From the NCBI RefSeq assembly GCF_000717715.1, contig NZ_JOAI01000092.1:1-8305 (forward strand): a DNA stretch of 8,305 nucleotides. The letters are read 5' to 3'. Under the pieces are notes generated by a model, which was given only the letters and a program-made list of their open reading frames with translations, ran no database searches and was not told where the DNA came from. Source of the stretch: Streptomyces sp. NRRL B-24484. GTDB lineage: Bacteria; Actinomycetota; Actinomycetes; Streptomycetales; Streptomycetaceae. The position numbers and the translations under genes were made by a program. Shown here piece by piece: positions 1 to 6,239 of the stretch. Position 1 is the stretch's first letter; the number at the start of each line of letters is the position of its first letter.

Positions 1-1
1 C

Positions 2-943
<942 letters not shown>

Positions 944-990
944 GATTCGTTGCTCCTGATCGTTCGTTGGATGCGCGCGTCGGGGTGGGC

Positions 991-1776
991 TCAGATGAAC
1001 TTCTGCTCGGCGAGGTAGGCGGCGAGCTGCTTGCCGCCCTCGCCCTCGTCCTTGACGACGGTGCCGGCGGTGCGGGCCGGGCGGGCGGTGATGTCGGCGA
1101 CCTTGGTCCAGGCGCCGGCCAGGCCGACCTCGTCGGCGTCGATGCCCAGGTCGTCCAGGTCGAGCTCGGCGACGGGCTTCTTCTTCGCGGCCATGATGCC
1201 CTTGAAGGAGGGGTAGCGGGCCTCGCCGGACTGGTCGGTGACCGACACGACGGCCGGCAGCGCGGCCTCGACCTGCTCGGTCGCGGCGTCGCCGTCGCGG
1301 CGGCCCTTGACCACGCCGCCCTCGACCGACACCTCGGACAGCAGGGTGGCCTGCGGCACGCCCAGCCGCTCGGCGAGCAGCGCGGGCAGCACGCCCATCG
1401 TGCCGTCGGTGGAGGCCATGCCGCACACCACCAGGTCGAAGCCGGTGTTCTCCAGCGCCTTCGCCAGCACCGCGGACGTGGCGATCACGTCCGAGCCGTG
1501 GATGTCCTCGTCGTTGACGTGCACGGCCTTGTCCGCACCCATCGACAGGGCCTTGCGCAGCGCGTCCTTCGCGTCGTCCGGACCGACGGTCAGCACCGTC
1601 ACCTCGGCGTCCCCGGAGGCCTCCGCGATCCGCAGCGCCTGCTCCACGCCGTACTCGTCCAGCTCCGACAGGAGGCCGTCCACGCCCTCCCGGTCGGTGG
1701 TGGTGTCGTCCGCGAAGCGACGGTCACCGGTCGCGTCGGGCACGTACTTCACACAGACAACGATCCTCAAGCTCAC
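991..1776 (-). CDS. etfB: Electron transfer flavoprotein subunit beta
   Basis: This is the beta (FixA-type) subunit of the electron transfer flavoprotein. In the family it holds AMP structurally and docks with the dehydrogenase partner. The GTG at 1776 is chosen because AGGAG sits 7 bases upstream and the protein then begins [14 protein letters not shown], the standard EtfB opening. An in-frame extension upstream to 2055 has no family similarity. The protein is 261 residues, the usual size. Recognisable blocks are VTVLTVGP (59-66), a [13 protein letters not shown] stretch (75-87), the nucleotide-contacting [14 protein letters not shown] region (118-131), and the [10 protein letters not shown] segment (172-181), a looser-than-usual match to the EtfB signature. 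It is first in an etfB-etfA operon. Its leader holds a large inverted repeat that may be a repressor site. Identification is firm. Confidence 0.96.
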   Translation of the reverse strand: MSLRIVVCVKYVPDATGDRRFADDTTTDREGVDGLLSELDEYGVEQALRIAEASGDAEVTVLTVGPDDAKDALRKALSMGADKAVHVNDEDIHGSDVIATSAVLAKALENTGFDLVVCGMASTDGTMGVLPALLAERLGVPQATLLSEVSVEGGVVKGRRDGDAATEQVEAALPAVVSVTDQSGEARYPSFKGIMAAKKKPVAELDLDDLGIDADEVGLAGAWTKVADITARPARTAGTVVKDEGEGGKQLAAYLAEQKFI

Positions 1777-1891
1777 GGCCTGTCTCCTGTACTGGTCCTG
1801 TCCGGCGGCTGCGGCTGTGCAGTCGGGCGGAACGCATGCTCCTGCCCGCACGCGGGCCGCGTCTTCCTGTGCCCGTCCGGAACTTCCTGGC

Positions 1892-1897
1892 AGCATA
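1892..1897 (-). promoter_or_regulatory. Possible -10 box for etfBA
   Basis: On the minus strand TATGCT occurs here and overlaps the outer end of the etfB-proximal dyad of the inverted repeat. The best -35 at an 18-base spacing is TAGCCT (1916-1921), a poor match. If used, the transcript would start near 1885 and carry a leader of about 110 bases before the etfB GTG. A repressor bound to the dyad would cover this box. This is inference from position and sequence only. Confidence 0.35.
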
Positions 1898-1931
1898 CTC
1901 GCCAGTAGCTCAAACAGGCTACTGGCGAGTA
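1896..1931. promoter_or_regulatory. Perfect 14-bp inverted repeat, probable operator upstream of etfB
   Basis: The arms 1896-1909 and 1918-1931 are exact reverse complements separated by the 8-base loop TCAAACAG. Each arm contains its own near-palindrome, TACTCGCCAGTA (1896-1907) and TACTGGCGAGTA (1920-1931), with dyad centres 24 bp apart. No T-run follows on either strand, so this is unlike a simple terminator. Two dyads close to a promoter fit a TetR- or MarR-type operator. The regulator is not encoded in the window, and the assignment to a family is inference. Confidence 0.6.
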
Positions 1932-2123
1932 GCTTAGTGCTGCGATGCTCCGGACGTGGCGCCCCGTCCGCCGCCGCACGCCTCGCCCGGCAGGCTTCCG
2001 GGACGGCTGCACTGCCGTCTGCGCCCATCCTGCCCCAGGCGGCGCCCCGTACCACCTGACCGGGCGGCAGATCCGCTGTGAGATTGAAGGTCTTGACAAC
2101 GCCGACGACGATCGGCGCGCCCG

Positions 2124-2146
2124 TGACCGCCCGTCCGGGCCGGTCA
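2124..2146 (-). terminator. Hairpin overlapping the stop codon of the thioredoxin-like gene
   Basis: TGACCG-CCC (2124-2132) pairs with GGG-C-CGGTCA (2137-2146), giving nine pairs, one bulged C and a four-base loop. It sits exactly at the 3' end of the minus-strand thioredoxin-like gene, as expected of a GC-rich streptomycete terminator. There is no U-tract. It separates this gene from the etfBA promoter region downstream. Confidence 0.4.
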
Positions 2147-2551
2147 GACCGCCTCTCCGAGGGCGGCGACGACGTCCGCCCGACGCGGCTGCCCGGCGGC
2201 GCGGCGGATCACCCGGCCGGTCGCATCGAGCACCAGCACGGTCGGTGTGCGCAGCACGTCCAGCCGGCGGACCAGGTCGAGCCTGGACTCCGCGTCGATC
2301 TCCACGTGCGCCACGCCCTCGACCATGCCGGACACCTCCGCGAGCACCCGGCGGGTCGCCCGGCACGGCTGGCAGAACGCAGTCGAGAACTGCACCAGCG
2401 TCGCCCGTTCCCCCAGTTCGCCGCCCAGGTCCGCCGCCGTCAGCCGCACCGCTCCGCCCTTCACCCGCAGCCTTCCGTCCCGGTGCGCGCGCAGCAGACC
2501 GAAGGCGCTCGCCAGCACCAGCACCGCCCCGCACACCATCAACCCGGTCAC
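2144..2551 (-). CDS. Membrane-anchored thioredoxin-like protein with a CQPC active site
   Basis: This is a probable extracytoplasmic thioredoxin-fold redox protein. From the GTG at 2551 it is 135 residues: MTGLMVCGAV opens a single N-terminal membrane anchor (about 3-20). A basic linker (RAHRDGR) and a thioredoxin-like domain follow. The domain shows LVQFSTAFCQPC, with the redox pair C60/C63 (CxxC) and RTPTVLVLD, where P103 is the expected cis-proline after the active site. An alternative GTG at 2569 adds six residues. I prefer 2551 because the protein then starts at the hydrophobic segment, but neither start has a good SD, and leaderless initiation is possible (GACACT at 2558-2563, six bases before GTG 2551). 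It is divergent from the leader-peptide/DUF4395 unit, which suggests a shared sulfur or thiol role. The substrate is unknown. Confidence 0.85.
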   Translation of the reverse strand: MTGLMVCGAVLVLASAFGLLRAHRDGRLRVKGGAVRLTAADLGGELGERATLVQFSTAFCQPCRATRRVLAEVSGMVEGVAHVEIDAESRLDLVRRLDVLRTPTVLVLDATGRVIRRAAGQPRRADVVAALGEAV

Positions 2552-2607
2552 CGCACCAGTGTCCCGCACCGCTCCCGGTCCGCCCGAACCGCACCCGCCC
2601 TGCAGCC

Positions 2608-2638
2608 GGCGCGGCGCACCCGCAGGCGCGGCGCACCC
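2608..2638. repeat. 14-bp direct repeat at a 17-bp period in the divergent promoter region
   Basis: GGCGCGGCGCACCC occurs exactly at 2608-2621 and again at 2625-2638. It lies between the thioredoxin-like gene and the leader peptide, upstream of both starts. It may bind a regulator of the divergent pair, or may be simple G/C-rich slippage. Confidence 0.55.
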
Positions 2639-2669
2639 ACGGGCACCCGCGCCACCACGTGGACACCGC

Positions 2670-2699
2670 TCGACCGGTCGCCGCCGAGGGCCCTACCAT
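2670..2699 (+). promoter_or_regulatory. Putative leaderless promoter for the leader peptide and DUF4395 gene
   Basis: TCGACC (2670-2675) and TACCAT (2694-2699) are 18 bases apart. The -10-like box ends six bases before ATG 2706, the spacing expected when transcription starts at the A of the start codon. No SD lies at a usable distance from that ATG, which supports leaderless translation. The -35 match is only moderate. Confidence 0.5.
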
Positions 2700-2705
2700 C
2701 GCCGG

Positions 2706-2792
2706 ATGGACCCGTCCCGCCCCCGGCTGCCCCGGCTGACCACCCGCCGCGTGGTCGACCTGTGCCGGGCCACCGCGTCCCGCTGTCGCTGA
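2706..2792 (+). CDS. Putative cysteine-containing leader peptide upstream of DUF4395 gene
   Basis: This 28-codon frame begins MDPSRPRLPRL and ends with a RRVVDLCR core (14-21) and the tail ATASRCR before TGA. The arrangement of a basic start, an RRxVDLxR core and one or two Cys codons just before the stop matches the 'putative leader peptides' seen upstream of sulfur-assimilation genes in Streptomyces. Cysteine-responsive upstream reading frames are also described in mycobacteria. Such peptides are thought to act in cis: ribosome speed at the Cys codons changes folding of the downstream mRNA. Here Cys20 (TGC) and Cys27 (TGT) precede small hairpins and the DUF4395 SD, with the next start 62 bases after the stop. 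The family match is from memory and the regulatory role is inferred. Confidence 0.65.
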   Translation: MDPSRPRLPRLTTRRVVDLCRATASRCR

Positions 2793-2795
2793 CCG

Positions 2796-2854
2796 CGGCC
2801 GCCCCGAACGGCCGACCAGGTCCCCGACCGGTTCGCGTCCCAGGAGTCCCCTCC
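2796..2854 (+). promoter_or_regulatory. Possible attenuation/SD-masking hairpins between leader peptide and DUF4395
   Basis: CGGCCG (2796-2801) can pair with CGGCCG (2809-2814) around a seven-base loop immediately after the leader stop. GGTC (2819-2822) can pair with GACC (2826-2829). The SD itself, GGAG at 2843-2846, is followed four bases later by its complement CTCC (2851-2854), just before the GTG. Each stem is short, and GC-rich sequence forms such pairs easily, so a regulatory switch is only suggested. Confidence 0.3.
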
Positions 2855-3280
2855 GTGCTGATCGACCCTCGCGGCCCGCGCTTCGCCGCCGCGCTCACCT
2901 CCGCCGTCCTCGCCGCCGTCCTGATCACCGGCAGCGGCATCCTGCTCGCCGTGCAGGCCGCCGTCTTCGCCACCGGCGCCCTCGCCGGCCTGCAGCGTTC
3001 GCCGTACGGTCTGCTCTTCCGGGTCCTCGTCCGGCCCCGGCTCGCCCCGCCGCGGGAGCTGGAGGACGCCCGGCCGCCACGCTTCGCCCAGGCCGTCGGC
3101 CTCGCCTTCGCGCTCGCCGGCACCCTGGCCTCACTCGCCGGTGCCGACGGGCTCTTCCTCGCCGCCACCGGCCTCGCCCTGGCCGCGGCCTTCCTCAACG
3201 CCGTCTTCGGGTACTGCCTCGGCTGCGAGGCGTACCTGCTGCTGCGGCGCGGCACGGACCGGGTCGGCGTACGCGCCTGA
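2855..3280 (+). CDS. DUF4395 family integral membrane protein
   Basis: This 141-residue protein carries the hallmarks I associate with DUF4395: an opening IDPRGPRFAAALT (3-15), two pairs of hydrophobic segments (about 10-34, 34-48, 79-97 and 99-117) and the C-terminal FGYCLGCEAY (118-127), in which C121 and C124 form a CxxC at the end of the last membrane segment. The GTG at 2855 is chosen because AGGAG lies eight bases upstream. DUF4395 has no proven biochemical role. Related genes often sit beside thioredoxin-like or thiosulfate-sulfurtransferase genes, and here it faces a CQPC thioredoxin-like gene and follows a Cys leader peptide. Membrane thiol or sulfur transfer is a reasonable guess, no more. 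The gene ends about 300 bases before the acyltransferase, so the two are probably separate units. Confidence 0.85.
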   Translation: MLIDPRGPRFAAALTSAVLAAVLITGSGILLAVQAAVFATGALAGLQRSPYGLLFRVLVRPRLAPPRELEDARPPRFAQAVGLAFALAGTLASLAGADGLFLAATGLALAAAFLNAVFGYCLGCEAYLLLRRGTDRVGVRA

Positions 3281-3578
3281 GAGCTCCGGGCGGCTGCCCC
3301 GCTGCCGTTCCGGCGCCGGCCGGGCGGCCGCCCCGGCGGACGGTCGGCGGCGGCACGGGCGGCGGGTTCCCGGGTGAGACGCAGCTCTCACGTGACGTAG
3401 CCCTCGCCGCCGATTCCCGCCCCGCGGACCCCGCCGCGTGACATCGGGCACGTCTTCGGGGGATCATCGGGCTGAAACACCCGTGGCCGCCGCGGCGTGC
3501 CGCGCCCTCGCCGGTCGGCCCCGACGACCCGGGTACCGCCGGACCGGGCATCAGGCCCGACGAAAAGTAGGGCTGACC
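3281..3578. other. Intergenic region upstream of the acyltransferase
   Basis: About 300 bases without a convincing gene. The first half is extremely GC-rich and can fold in many ways, so any terminator for the DUF4395 gene cannot be singled out. GTGAGA (3374-3379) and TCTCAC (3386-3391) form a six-base inverted repeat around a six-base spacer, overlapping the 8-bp palindrome TCACGTGA (3388-3395). These could be protein-binding sites. No clear -35/-10 pair was found for the acyltransferase. Confidence 0.4.
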
Positions 3579-4349
3579 GTGGCTGAGTTCGTGTACCCGC
3601 CGGTGATCCGCGCCGCCTTGACCGCGTTCAAGGCGCTCGACCTGCGCGTCTCCGTCGTCGGAGCCGAGCACGTCCCCGCGACGGGCGGCGCCGTCCTGGT
3701 GAGCAATCACATCAGCTACCTCGACTTCATCTTCGCCGGCCTCGGCCCGTGGCGCGGCGGCAAGCGGCTCACCCGGTTCATGGCCAAGGACGACGTCTTC
3801 AAGCACCGCATCTCCGGCCCGCTGATGCGCGGCATGCGGCACATCCCGGTGGACCGCACCGACGGGCAGCCCGCCTACGACGCCGCCGTCGCGGCACTGC
3901 GCGCGGGCGAGATCGTCGGTGTCTTCCCCGAGGCCACCATCAGCCGCTCCTTCATGCTCAAGAAGTTCAAGACCGGCGCGGCGCGGATGGCGGCCGACTC
4001 CGGCGCCCCGCTGCTGCCCGTGATCCTCTGGGGCACCCAGCAGCTGTGGACCAAGGGCCGCCCGAAGACCCTCACCAAGCGCCACGTCCCGATCACCGTC
4101 ATGATCGGCGAGCCGATCGAGCTCACCCCGCAGGACAAGCCGGTCATGGTCACCCGCCGGCTGCGCGCGGCCATGAGCGAGATGCTCGACCGCGCCCAGC
4201 GCGAGTACCCCGCCAAGCCGTCCGGCGAGGACGACACCTGGTGGGTCCCGGCCCACCTCGGCGGCACCGCGCCCACCCTGGAGGAGGCCGAGGCCGCGGA
4301 GGCCGCCGAGGCCGCCGCCAAGGCGGAGCGCGCGGCCGAGTCCGACTGA
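3579..4349 (+). CDS. Lysophospholipid/glycerolipid acyltransferase family protein (PlsC-like)
   Basis: This 256-residue enzyme belongs to the PlsC/LPLAT superfamily, which moves an acyl group from acyl-CoA or acyl-ACP to a lysolipid or similar acceptor at the membrane. The catalytic HX4D is in SNHISYLD (H44, D49). The next block gives IPVDR (89-93). The third block is FPEATIS (116-122), where most relatives have FPEGTRS. The fourth is LLPVILWG (145-152). The GTG at 3579 is preceded by AGGG at six bases, and MAEFVYPPVI is a natural start. An upstream in-frame extension to 3438 lacks family similarity. The tail (235-256) is almost only Glu, Ala and Lys and is probably helical and accessory. The PlsC-like fold is clear; whether it is a true 1-acylglycerol-3-phosphate acyltransferase is not. 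A strong hairpin ends the unit. Confidence 0.92.
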   Translation: MAEFVYPPVIRAALTAFKALDLRVSVVGAEHVPATGGAVLVSNHISYLDFIFAGLGPWRGGKRLTRFMAKDDVFKHRISGPLMRGMRHIPVDRTDGQPAYDAAVAALRAGEIVGVFPEATISRSFMLKKFKTGAARMAADSGAPLLPVILWGTQQLWTKGRPKTLTKRHVPITVMIGEPIELTPQDKPVMVTRRLRAAMSEMLDRAQREYPAKPSGEDDTWWVPAHLGGTAPTLEEAEAAEAAEAAAKAERAAESD

Positions 4350-4365
4350 CCCTGCCGACCCCCCG

Positions 4366-4405
4366 CCGCCCGGCGTACGAACCGCTCGTCCCGTACGCCG
4401 GGCGG
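4366..4405 (+). terminator. Rho-independent-type terminator after the acyltransferase
   Basis: The arms CCGCCCGGCGTACG (4366-4379) and CGTACGCCGGGCGG (4392-4405) are perfect reverse complements around a 12-base loop, starting 16 bases after the acyltransferase stop. There is no T-run, which is usual for streptomycete terminators. It should insulate the lipoprotein gene downstream. Confidence 0.75.
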
Positions 4406-4511
4406 TCGGTCGCATGCGCACGGCGAGCGTGTCGGCGGCGGCACGGATATCCCGATCTGACACAGTGGCAGCTCTCGCGGGGGGGCTCGACCGCTTCGGG
4501 GGGCCGACCCG

Positions 4512-5606
4512 GTGACGGAGACCATCCACGTGCTGTGCCGCACCCGACCGACCGTCCGGCTCGCCGCCGGAGCCCTGACCGCCCTCGCACTGCTCCCGGG
4601 CTGTGCCGCCGATCCCCCGCCCCGGCCCGAGGGCGCCCCCTCGCCCCTGTACGGCGGCAGCGGCACCAACGGCCTCATCGCCGGCCGGACGTACCTCGAC
4701 AGCGAGAAGCAGACCAGCGCGGTCTTCACCGTGGCCCCCGACGGCAGCGGGCTGCACCAGGTCACCAAGCCCGATCCGAACACCCTGGACGACCACCCCG
4801 ACTGGTCGCCCGGCGGCACGGCCATCGCCTTCGACCGGACCATCGCCAACGGCACCGCCCGGATCTGGACCATCGCCCCCGACGGCTCCGCCGCCCGGCA
4901 GCTGCCGGCCGTCTGCCAGGAGGGCGATCCCTCGTGCGCGGTGGAGGACGAGAGCGCCCCCGCGTACTCGCCCGACGGCAGCCGCATCGCCTTCAGCCGC
5001 GGCTGGGGCGCCCTCGACACCTCCGCGGACCAGATCCAGTACAGCGACATCTACGTGATGGACGCGACCGGCGCGAACCCCCGCCGGCTCACCACACTCA
5101 CGCAGGACCAGCCCTATGCCGGGGACGTCGACGACCCGGCGTGGTCCCCCGACGGCAGCCGGCTGGTGTTCTCGTTCCGGACGGGCGACTCGGGCCGGCC
5201 CTCCGACTCCCGCGCCCTGTTCATCGTGAACGGCGACGGCAGCGGGCTCCGCCAGCTCACCCCCTGGGACCTGGGGGCCGGCGACCGGGCCAACTGGTCG
5301 CCCGACGGCAGCCGGATCGTCTTCACCACCTACCCGCCCGGCCCCGACGCCGCCCCGGGAGGCGGCATCTACACGATCAACCCCGACGGCAGCGGCACCA
5401 CCACCCTGCTGTCCGGCTCGCCCGACGTCTTCTACGGCGTCCCCTCCTACGCGCCGGACGGCACCGCCATCGCCTTCGCCAAGGCGACCCTCCCGGGCCA
5501 GGCCGACATCTTCACCATGCATCCGGACGGCACCGCCGTCACCCCCGTGACCCGGACCGCCGACACCTGGGAGAGCCGCCCCAACTGGGGCACCGCAACG
5601 CCCTGA
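4512..5606 (+). CDS. PD40/TolB-type beta-propeller lipoprotein
   Basis: This is an exported lipoprotein with a beta-propeller domain; its ligand is unknown. From GTG 4512 it is 364 residues. A basic N-terminus and hydrophobic segment (about 16-30) end in the lipobox LLPGC with C31; Pro before Gly is slightly unusual. Five PD40 repeats with the W/Y-SPDG-x-x-hydrophobic-F pattern start at residues 98, 152, 211, 262 and 313, spaced 51-59 residues, alternating with DGSG-type turns. A final SRPNWG may close the ring. This fits the TolB/DPP6 N-terminal propeller class, but no protease domain follows. A second GTG at 4530 (18 bases downstream) has GGAG nine bases upstream and gives a tidier signal peptide (lipid Cys at 25), so the start is open. 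It has its own unit, between two hairpins. Confidence 0.85.
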   Translation: MTETIHVLCRTRPTVRLAAGALTALALLPGCAADPPPRPEGAPSPLYGGSGTNGLIAGRTYLDSEKQTSAVFTVAPDGSGLHQVTKPDPNTLDDHPDWSPGGTAIAFDRTIANGTARIWTIAPDGSAARQLPAVCQEGDPSCAVEDESAPAYSPDGSRIAFSRGWGALDTSADQIQYSDIYVMDATGANPRRLTTLTQDQPYAGDVDDPAWSPDGSRLVFSFRTGDSGRPSDSRALFIVNGDGSGLRQLTPWDLGAGDRANWSPDGSRIVFTTYPPGPDAAPGGGIYTINPDGSGTTTLLSGSPDVFYGVPSYAPDGTAIAFAKATLPGQADIFTMHPDGTAVTPVTRTADTWESRPNWGTATP

Positions 5607-5620
5607 CCAGCAGGACCGGA

Positions 5621-5657
5621 CGCCACGACCCTGCTTGCCCTGGGTAGGGTCGTGGCG
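5621..5657 (+). terminator. 12-bp inverted repeat between lipoprotein and DUF664 genes (terminator, or promoter operator)
   Basis: CGCCACGACCCT (5621-5632) and AGGGTCGTGGCG (5646-5657) are perfect reverse complements around a 13-base loop. It starts 15 bases after the lipoprotein stop, as expected for a terminator, yet its right arm ends one base before the ATG of the next gene and contains TAGGGT (5645-5650), a plausible -10. It may therefore end one transcript and also shape the start of the next. Confidence 0.55.
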
Positions 5658-5658
5658 C

Positions 5659-6152
5659 ATGACGACACCTCAGCTCTCCACCGCCACCGAGCGGGACGCC
5701 CTCTGCGGGTTCCTCGACAAGCAGCGGGCCGCCCTGCTCCGCACCCTCGACGGTGTCAGCGAGGAGGACGCCCGGAAGGCCCCACCGCGAGCACCCTCAC
5801 CCTGCTCGGAGTGCTGAAGCACAACGCCCTCTGGGAGCGCCGCTGGTTCCAGGTGATCCTGGCCGGCCGGCACTTCCCCGACGAGTGGCCGCACGACGAG
5901 AACGGCGCGGACGACGACTTCGTCCTCGGCGAGCACGACACCGTCGCCCGCTGGGTCGCGTCCTACGAGGAGCAGGTCACCGTCGCCCGCGGGATCGTCG
6001 CCGCCACCGACCTGGACGCCCCGTGCGCCTGGCCGAAGCTCGCCCACCGCAACCTCCGGTGGGTCCTCCTCCACATGATCGAGGAGGTCGCCCGCCACGC
6101 GGGCCACGCCGACATCATCCGCGAGACCCTCGACGGCACCCACAGCAGCTGA
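5659..6152 (+). pseudogene. DUF664/DinB-like protein gene, frameshifted by one missing base
   Basis: Two frames together make one complete DUF664 (DinB superfamily) protein of about 164 residues. The first frame runs from ATG 5659 (MTTPQLSTATERDALCGF) to EEDARKA, then goes off-family and stops at 5817. Homologous sequence resumes in another frame at TASTLTLLGVLKHNALWERR and continues to the TGA at 6150-6152. The break is the C run 5780-5783: one extra C would give ...RKAPTASTL... and restore the gene. The second part carries the likely metal-binding histidines of the family (KHN and EEVARHAGHADIIRE). DUF664 proteins are four-helix-bundle proteins of uncertain, possibly thiol- or metal-related, function. 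AGGG nine bases before the ATG could be an SD, or TAGGGT a leaderless -10. This could be real loss or a read error in a homopolymer. Confidence 0.85.
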
Positions 6153-6226
6153 GTCCCACCGCCCGCGAGCCCCGGCGGAGTTCCCGCAGCGCCGGACTCG
6201 GCGGCACGGGCCGCCCGGCCTGCGGA

Positions 6227-6232
6227 TATGCT
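6227..6232 (+). promoter_or_regulatory. Putative -10 box of a leaderless promoter for the DUF2199 gene
   Basis: TATGCT lies seven bases before ATG 6240, and no SD precedes that ATG, so transcription probably starts at or next to the start codon. No good -35 is seen at 16-19 bases upstream. Confidence 0.45.
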
Positions 6233-6239
6233 CGCCGGC

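Larger units (their letters stand above)
1777..2143. other. Intergenic region between etfB and the thioredoxin-like gene
   Basis: These 367 bases hold the etfB SD (about 1784-1788 on the minus strand), the inverted-repeat operator, a possible -10, and at the right end a hairpin overlapping the stop of the thioredoxin-like gene. A short patch of lower GC at about 2079-2100 includes TTGACA on the plus strand (2093-2098), but no matching -10 lies 16-19 bases downstream. A plus-strand reading frame from ATG 1945 exists, but it has no recognisable content and runs on antisense through the thioredoxin-like gene. I see no convincing gene. Confidence 0.5.

Noticed and set aside
1725..1837. Small upstream frame on the minus strand starting at ATG 1837 and overlapping etfB
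   Set aside because: Its AGGAG is one base from the ATG, too close to work, and the peptide is an Arg-rich off-frame translation with no recognisable pattern.
1777..2055. N-terminal extension of etfB to an upstream ATG
   Set aside because: It would run through the inverted repeat and has no EtfB similarity. The GTG at 1776 has a good SD and the standard EtfB opening.
1945..2739. Plus-strand open frame from ATG 1945
   Set aside because: Recognisable content is absent and most of it is antisense to the thioredoxin-like gene. A TAGCTT box nine bases upstream is not enough support.
3322..3333. Perfect 12-bp palindrome GGGCGGCCGCCC as a regulatory site
   Set aside because: It has no loop and is made only of G and C in a region of extreme GC content, where such palindromes are expected by chance.
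3195..5660. 821-codon minus-strand open frame
   Set aside because: It lies antisense to the acyltransferase and propeller lipoprotein genes and reads as repetitive Gly/Arg/Ala. It exists because stop codons are rare at this GC content.
5779..5786. Programmed -1 frameshift in the DUF664 gene
   Set aside because: The four-C run is not a proper slippery heptamer, no stimulatory structure stands out, and DUF664 genes are not known to need recoding. A missing base is simpler.
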